Shown in pieces: positions 60,279-64,000 of a DNA stretch of 64,000 bases. Position numbers and translations under genes: made by a program. Under the pieces are notes generated by a model, which was not told the origin of the DNA, did no database searches, and saw nothing but the letters and a program-made list of their open reading frames with translations. Each line of letters opens with the position of its first letter. The stretch's first letter is position 1. Source of the stretch: Aplectana chamaeleonis (lineage: Eukaryota; Nematoda; Chromadorea; Rhabditida; Cosmocercidae); the NCBI GenBank assembly GCA_029168955.1, contig JAPDOI010000009.1, forward strand, positions 2,108,001-2,172,000, read 5' to 3'.

Positions 60279-61142
60279 TTAAGGCGAGCGGTGAGGGTGC
60301 AGTTTACTCCATTCTCCATTCGTTCTGTATCACTGTCCCTTTACAGACAGAAACCGTAAAGCCGCTGTAGTACATCTCCCTGGGAAAGTAGCAATCACTG
60401 GTGTGTCTTTTACAATTGTTCAGAATATGACTGAATTGTGAGAGGTAATAGGATATACTTCTAGGTTTGAAAAAGTCGTTAATACGATGAAAGCTCTATC
60501 TTAGGTTGCATCGAAAAATTCCCGTCACTTGAATTTGACGATTTTTAAAACTTCCAGCATTGTCCTTTTAGCCAAGTGAGATAAACCATTCGAAAGTACA
60601 AATCATTTTCTATCTGAGGCATCCTTCCATCTAGGCCAAAACCTGTTGATTTGCGAAATATATGCAAAAATTGTGATCATCTTCAGTACTGAGCACTTTA
60701 TAGTGCATCTGTTGACACTGAGGCGAACCACCGAACGGGCCAATCTTGATAGGATATTTGAGCCGTCTAAAAAAGGAAGTGTACAAAGCGTAGGTCGGAT
60801 CTGCCAAAACGACTAATATGGTTAGTATCTCTTCTGGATCAGTAGGAAAAATGCGCAGTATCCCGCCGCGAGCCGCAGGTTCAAAAAAGTTATGAACATT
60901 TTTTAAGCCTCGCAAAAAAGGCAAAGGTACCTCCTACCCATCTGGCATTTTTTTTTGGAGTTTCAAAAATTTTCTCGGATTTAGCTGAAAAGATGTATGT
61001 AGGGGTAATCTAGGGTGGTGAACACGAATCTGTAGTCCATTTGTCGAAATTTTGAGGTTTACTGTAGGTTACGGTGGGTAACATGTCATTTAGGGGTCAA
61101 AACCCGCCTTAGTACTTAGCAAATCGACAAACGGACGCTAAA

Positions 61143-61721
61143 TTAGTATCTATCAAAAAGGGGTCTTCCAAGCGAAAGAGGTTTGGTTCGCGTCAGAAAC
61201 GTTCCAACAAGAAGTGAACAATACCCTCTGAGACTGATTTTCTTGGCCTATACTTCTTAACAGCGAAAACAAACCGTTGCGGTGTTCTACGCGGAAACAC
61301 TTTCTGGTTCCAAAAATAGTCCTGACTACGCGAGAATCGTTAAAAGGTATGTGCATGCAAACCTAATACTTACCATCAGAATAGAAGATGATGTCGTAAA
61401 GACCTATACAGACGGTTAGGTCTAGCTGTAAGGAAAAGCGAAACTTTAGAATAGAACTACAGCATTGAGCAAGAGTATTCCCGTAAAATTTCGTGAAACG
61501 AATAGAAGCCCCTTTTCCGGAAGACACTAAACTCTTCCTCGAAAAATACCACAACGGTTTATTTTCGCTGTTAAGAAGTATAGGCCAAGAAAATCAGTCT
61601 CAGAGAGTATTGTTCACTTTTTGTTGACTCTCCTCATTCTACTTGCCTATTGTTTTTTTTGTTGGAACGTTTCTGACGCGAACCAGACCTCTTTCGCTTG
61701 GAAGACCCCTTTTTGATAGAA
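61143..61721. repeat. Inverted repeat with ~130-bp arms
   Basis: CTATCAAAAAGGGGTCTTCC and GGCCTATACTTCTTAACAGCG in the left arm are mirrored in the right arm (CGCTGTTAAGAAGTATAGGCC and GGAAGACCCCTTTTTGATAG). The right arm has a ~35-base insertion near 61628. Confidence 0.75.
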
Positions 61722-61914
61722 TTGTTCACTTTTTCTTGATATTACGAAGTAATAACTCTGAAAATCTTCAATATTTTCCAAATAGCATGAATTGATATGA
61801 CAATCAGTAAGTAATTGACTTGTTGCGCGCGCTACAAATGACGCGCGACTCTCTTTCGTCGACGTCCTGATGACGTCATCACATGACCCATGCACTTTGA
61901 TGACGTCATCAAAA

Positions 61915-62572
61915 AGTAACAAAAGCAACAAACTTTTTATTCACTTCCACTGTCCCTACCCTGCGGAAAAGTACAGCCTACAACGTGTTTTATCGATTTG
62001 ATCTACCAACTGATAATATCACTTGATATGATAAGCAGTAATAAGTGAAGTATTTAATGTTAAACAGTAAGTAACAACATCATATTCCCTTTCCGAGGGA
62101 GCGCCTTATTGCAGTGCGATAAGGCGCTCCCCCAGAAAGGGAATATGATGCTGGTTCAATCTCGCCCGGAGCCAAGCGTTTTGCGATCAACTCAACACCT
62201 TGTGCAAACATACCATAACGTGCACTGCGACGTTAAACTGCAGTTACGGCAAAAAACTTCCAAAAATCGTGTAAGTAAGTAACAAACTTGTTAGTCACTT
62301 TCCTTGTCCCTTCCCATCGAAAAGTACAGCCTACAACGTTTTTTTAGCGATTTGATCTACCAACTGATAATATCACTTGATATGATAAGCAGTATTAAGT
62401 AAAGTAATGAATGTTAAACAGTAAGTAACAAACTTGTTAGTCACTTTACTTGTCCCTTCCCATCGAAAAGTACAGCCTACAACGTGTTTTAGCGATTTGA
62501 TCTACCAACTGATAATATCACTTGATATGATAAGCAGTTATAAGTGAAGTAGTTAATGCTAAACAGTAAGCA
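61915..62572. repeat. ~146-bp tandem repeat, three copies, first one separated
   Basis: Copies at about 61915-62077, 62279-62424 and 62425-62572 share AAAGTACAGCCTACAACGT, GATTTGATCTACCAACTGAT and ATCACTTGATATGATAAGCA. A hairpin-bearing 200-bp insert separates the first from the second. Confidence 0.8.
62078..62150. repeat. Near-perfect 32-bp-arm hairpin
   Basis: CATCATATTCCCTTTC and GGGAGCGCCTTAT in the left arm pair with ATAAGGCGCTCCC and GAAAGGGAATATGATG. The loop is TGCAGTGCG and there are about three mismatches in 32 pairs. It may be a miniature TIR element or a small structured RNA source. Confidence 0.7.
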
Positions 62573-64000
62573 CTCATTGTCTACCTACTCACCAGCCTGC
62601 TTATCTGTCCACATACCAACTTACCTGCCTGTCCAACTGATCGCCTGCGACCATTGGCAGTGGCCACTACTAAGGGTGCGTAACGCACGAGGAGGAGCCA
62701 AGCACGAAGCGCGAAGCAGGAAGCAGGAACGAGTAACAGCGCACAACAAGAATTTTTGATAAGGACTCGCCGATCTAACTTTGTTAGTTTTGAACCGATT
62801 TGGCTCAAATTTTGTCAGCATGTGCCTCCTGGACCCTCTCACCTATATCCCGATGGAAATCTCTGGAGAATTTGTTTAACAGGTTTTATTAACTACTTTA
62901 CAGAATTCTAAGTGATCACAAGTACCGGGCAAATCGAACCTCTCCAGCCGCTTCGCGGCTGGAGCGATCCTCCACCCCGAATAACCCCCGTATACAAATT
63001 TTGAGTAAAATCTGAGATTTTGACCAAACTACCGTATACTCATCGTAATGTACCGTAATCTGCAAAAACTCGATAAACGGACTCCAGATTCGTGTTAAGC
63101 ACTCCAAATAACTCTCAGAGAATGATTTTGAGACACATCTATCGTAAAAAACGGGGAATCTCGAAAGTGGCGTTTTCCCCTCGAAATTTTCCCCGGTTGG
63201 GAAGCTTTGAACGAAATCAGCCGAAAACTTTGGAAAATCGACTAATAAACTACAGATTCGTCATCAGCGCCCCAAAAAACCCCTTGGGAGAATTTCAAGT
63301 CAAATTTGGAACATTTTTCTAAAACGCTTCATGAGCCCTCTGATCGGTATAAATATTCGCCCAACCGAAAATCCGTCCCAAACGCTGTCAGTCTGGACAA
63401 GGTATAGAAAATGTTCCTTCACCCAAATTTTGCTCAGGGTGGTAGTTTTGGGTGCTGAACACATTTATGAGGTCCGTTTCCGGATTTTCCGAAGAATAAC
63501 GCGCTTTTTGGAAGGTACAAAAAGCACAAAACATGACCTTTTTAGCTTGTAACTTCTTGGAACCTGCGGTTCGCGGCGGGATACTGCGCATTTTTACTAT
63601 TGAGCCATTAGAGATACTAACGATACTAGTCGTTTTGACAGATCCGACCTAAGCTTTGTAGACTTCCCTTGTAAGAACAATATGATAGCGCTTGCAGAAG
63701 ATCTCGACGGAGCATGATTACCAGGGCTGTGCGGAACTGTTCCGTTTCCGATTCCGTATTTCCGGTGTTTTTGAGCTATTCCGTTCCGCTTCCGTTTTCG
63801 ACTTTTTAAGCCCGGAAACGGAAGAAAATAGAGCTACATGGGTAATGGTAGCGGGTAGTGGAAAGGGTGCATCATGAGGGGCTGAGAAACACTCTCGACC
63901 CCTTGTGTTTAATCGAATATCTACAATTTATATTTTACATTAATATTGTAAGCCTGGCTGAGGATGCTCAGCAAAGTTCAGGTCTCTAAAAACAGAGGCA

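Larger units (their letters stand above)
60620..63690. repeat. Large (~3 kb) foldback block in putative CYP C intron 1
   Basis: 60781-60905 (GTAGGTCGGATCTGCCAAAA, TGCGCAGTATCCCGCCGCGA) is mirrored at about 63550-63660. 61020-61075 (CACGAATCTGTAGTCC...) is mirrored near 63035-63095. Nested within are an inverted repeat at 61143-61270/61556-61721, a ~146-bp tandem repeat and a strong hairpin. No open frame shows a transposase. Confidence 0.55.

Noticed and set aside
62155..62180. B-box-like GGTTCAATCTC after the hairpin
   Set aside because: No A-box or tRNA fold in the preceding sequence.

Overview
The window looks like a repeat-rich genomic segment from a nematode, most likely a strongylid (hookworm-like) species. 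The evidence is: two cytochrome P450 genes plus a third first exon that resemble the Caenorhabditis CYP13A type; consistent GT/AG introns with TTTTCAG-like acceptors; RTE-type non-LTR retrotransposons; a mariner transposase; and sequences almost identical to the nematode spliced leader SL1. The species assignment is inference. All coordinates and splice phases were worked out by eye.

Layout. (1) 1126-12941, + strand: one gene of about 17 exons coding for about 1034 residues. It resembles the FAM161 (UPF0564) family of centrosomal and ciliary microtubule-associated proteins. Its introns hold a TIR element, an old RTE tail on the minus strand, a foldback element and a decayed 3 kb RTE retrotransposon. 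(2) 13-18 kb: a gene-free block of palindromic elements. (3) 18058-33473, + strand: CYP gene A, 14 exons and 516 codons. Its first intron is swollen by a nested stack in which an RTE copy is split by a PIF/Harbinger-like element, itself split by a hAT-like element with an exact 8-bp target duplication. Gene A has lost one splice donor (GT to GA) and may be a pseudogene. (4) 33.5-43.9 kb: intergenic, with an intact-length mariner (337 codons, minus strand) and many foldback elements. (5) 44000-55029, + strand: CYP gene B, 14 exons and 516 codons, with all splice sites intact. (6) 59623-59672: first exon of a third CYP copy, C, whose remaining exons are not seen before the window ends. Its putative first intron is filled by large foldback repeats.

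How the genes relate. CYP A, B and C are tandem, co-oriented duplicates. They share the same first-exon splice phase, and their upstream regions are alignable: a TACTTAAA box in all three and a GATA site in A and B only. This suggests an inducible xenobiotic or endobiotic P450 cluster, probably intestinal. The FAM161-like gene is unrelated and just happens to be next door.

Strongest unusual signals: an SL1-like sequence (21 of 22 matches) carried inside a pair of TIR elements; a perfect four-unit heat-shock element next to a TATA box upstream of the mariner transposase; a Glu in place of the second catalytic Asp of that transposase; two elements with TATAC ends, 8-bp duplications and self-complementary word-salad interiors; and a 1.1 kb palindrome of Tc1-like sequence.
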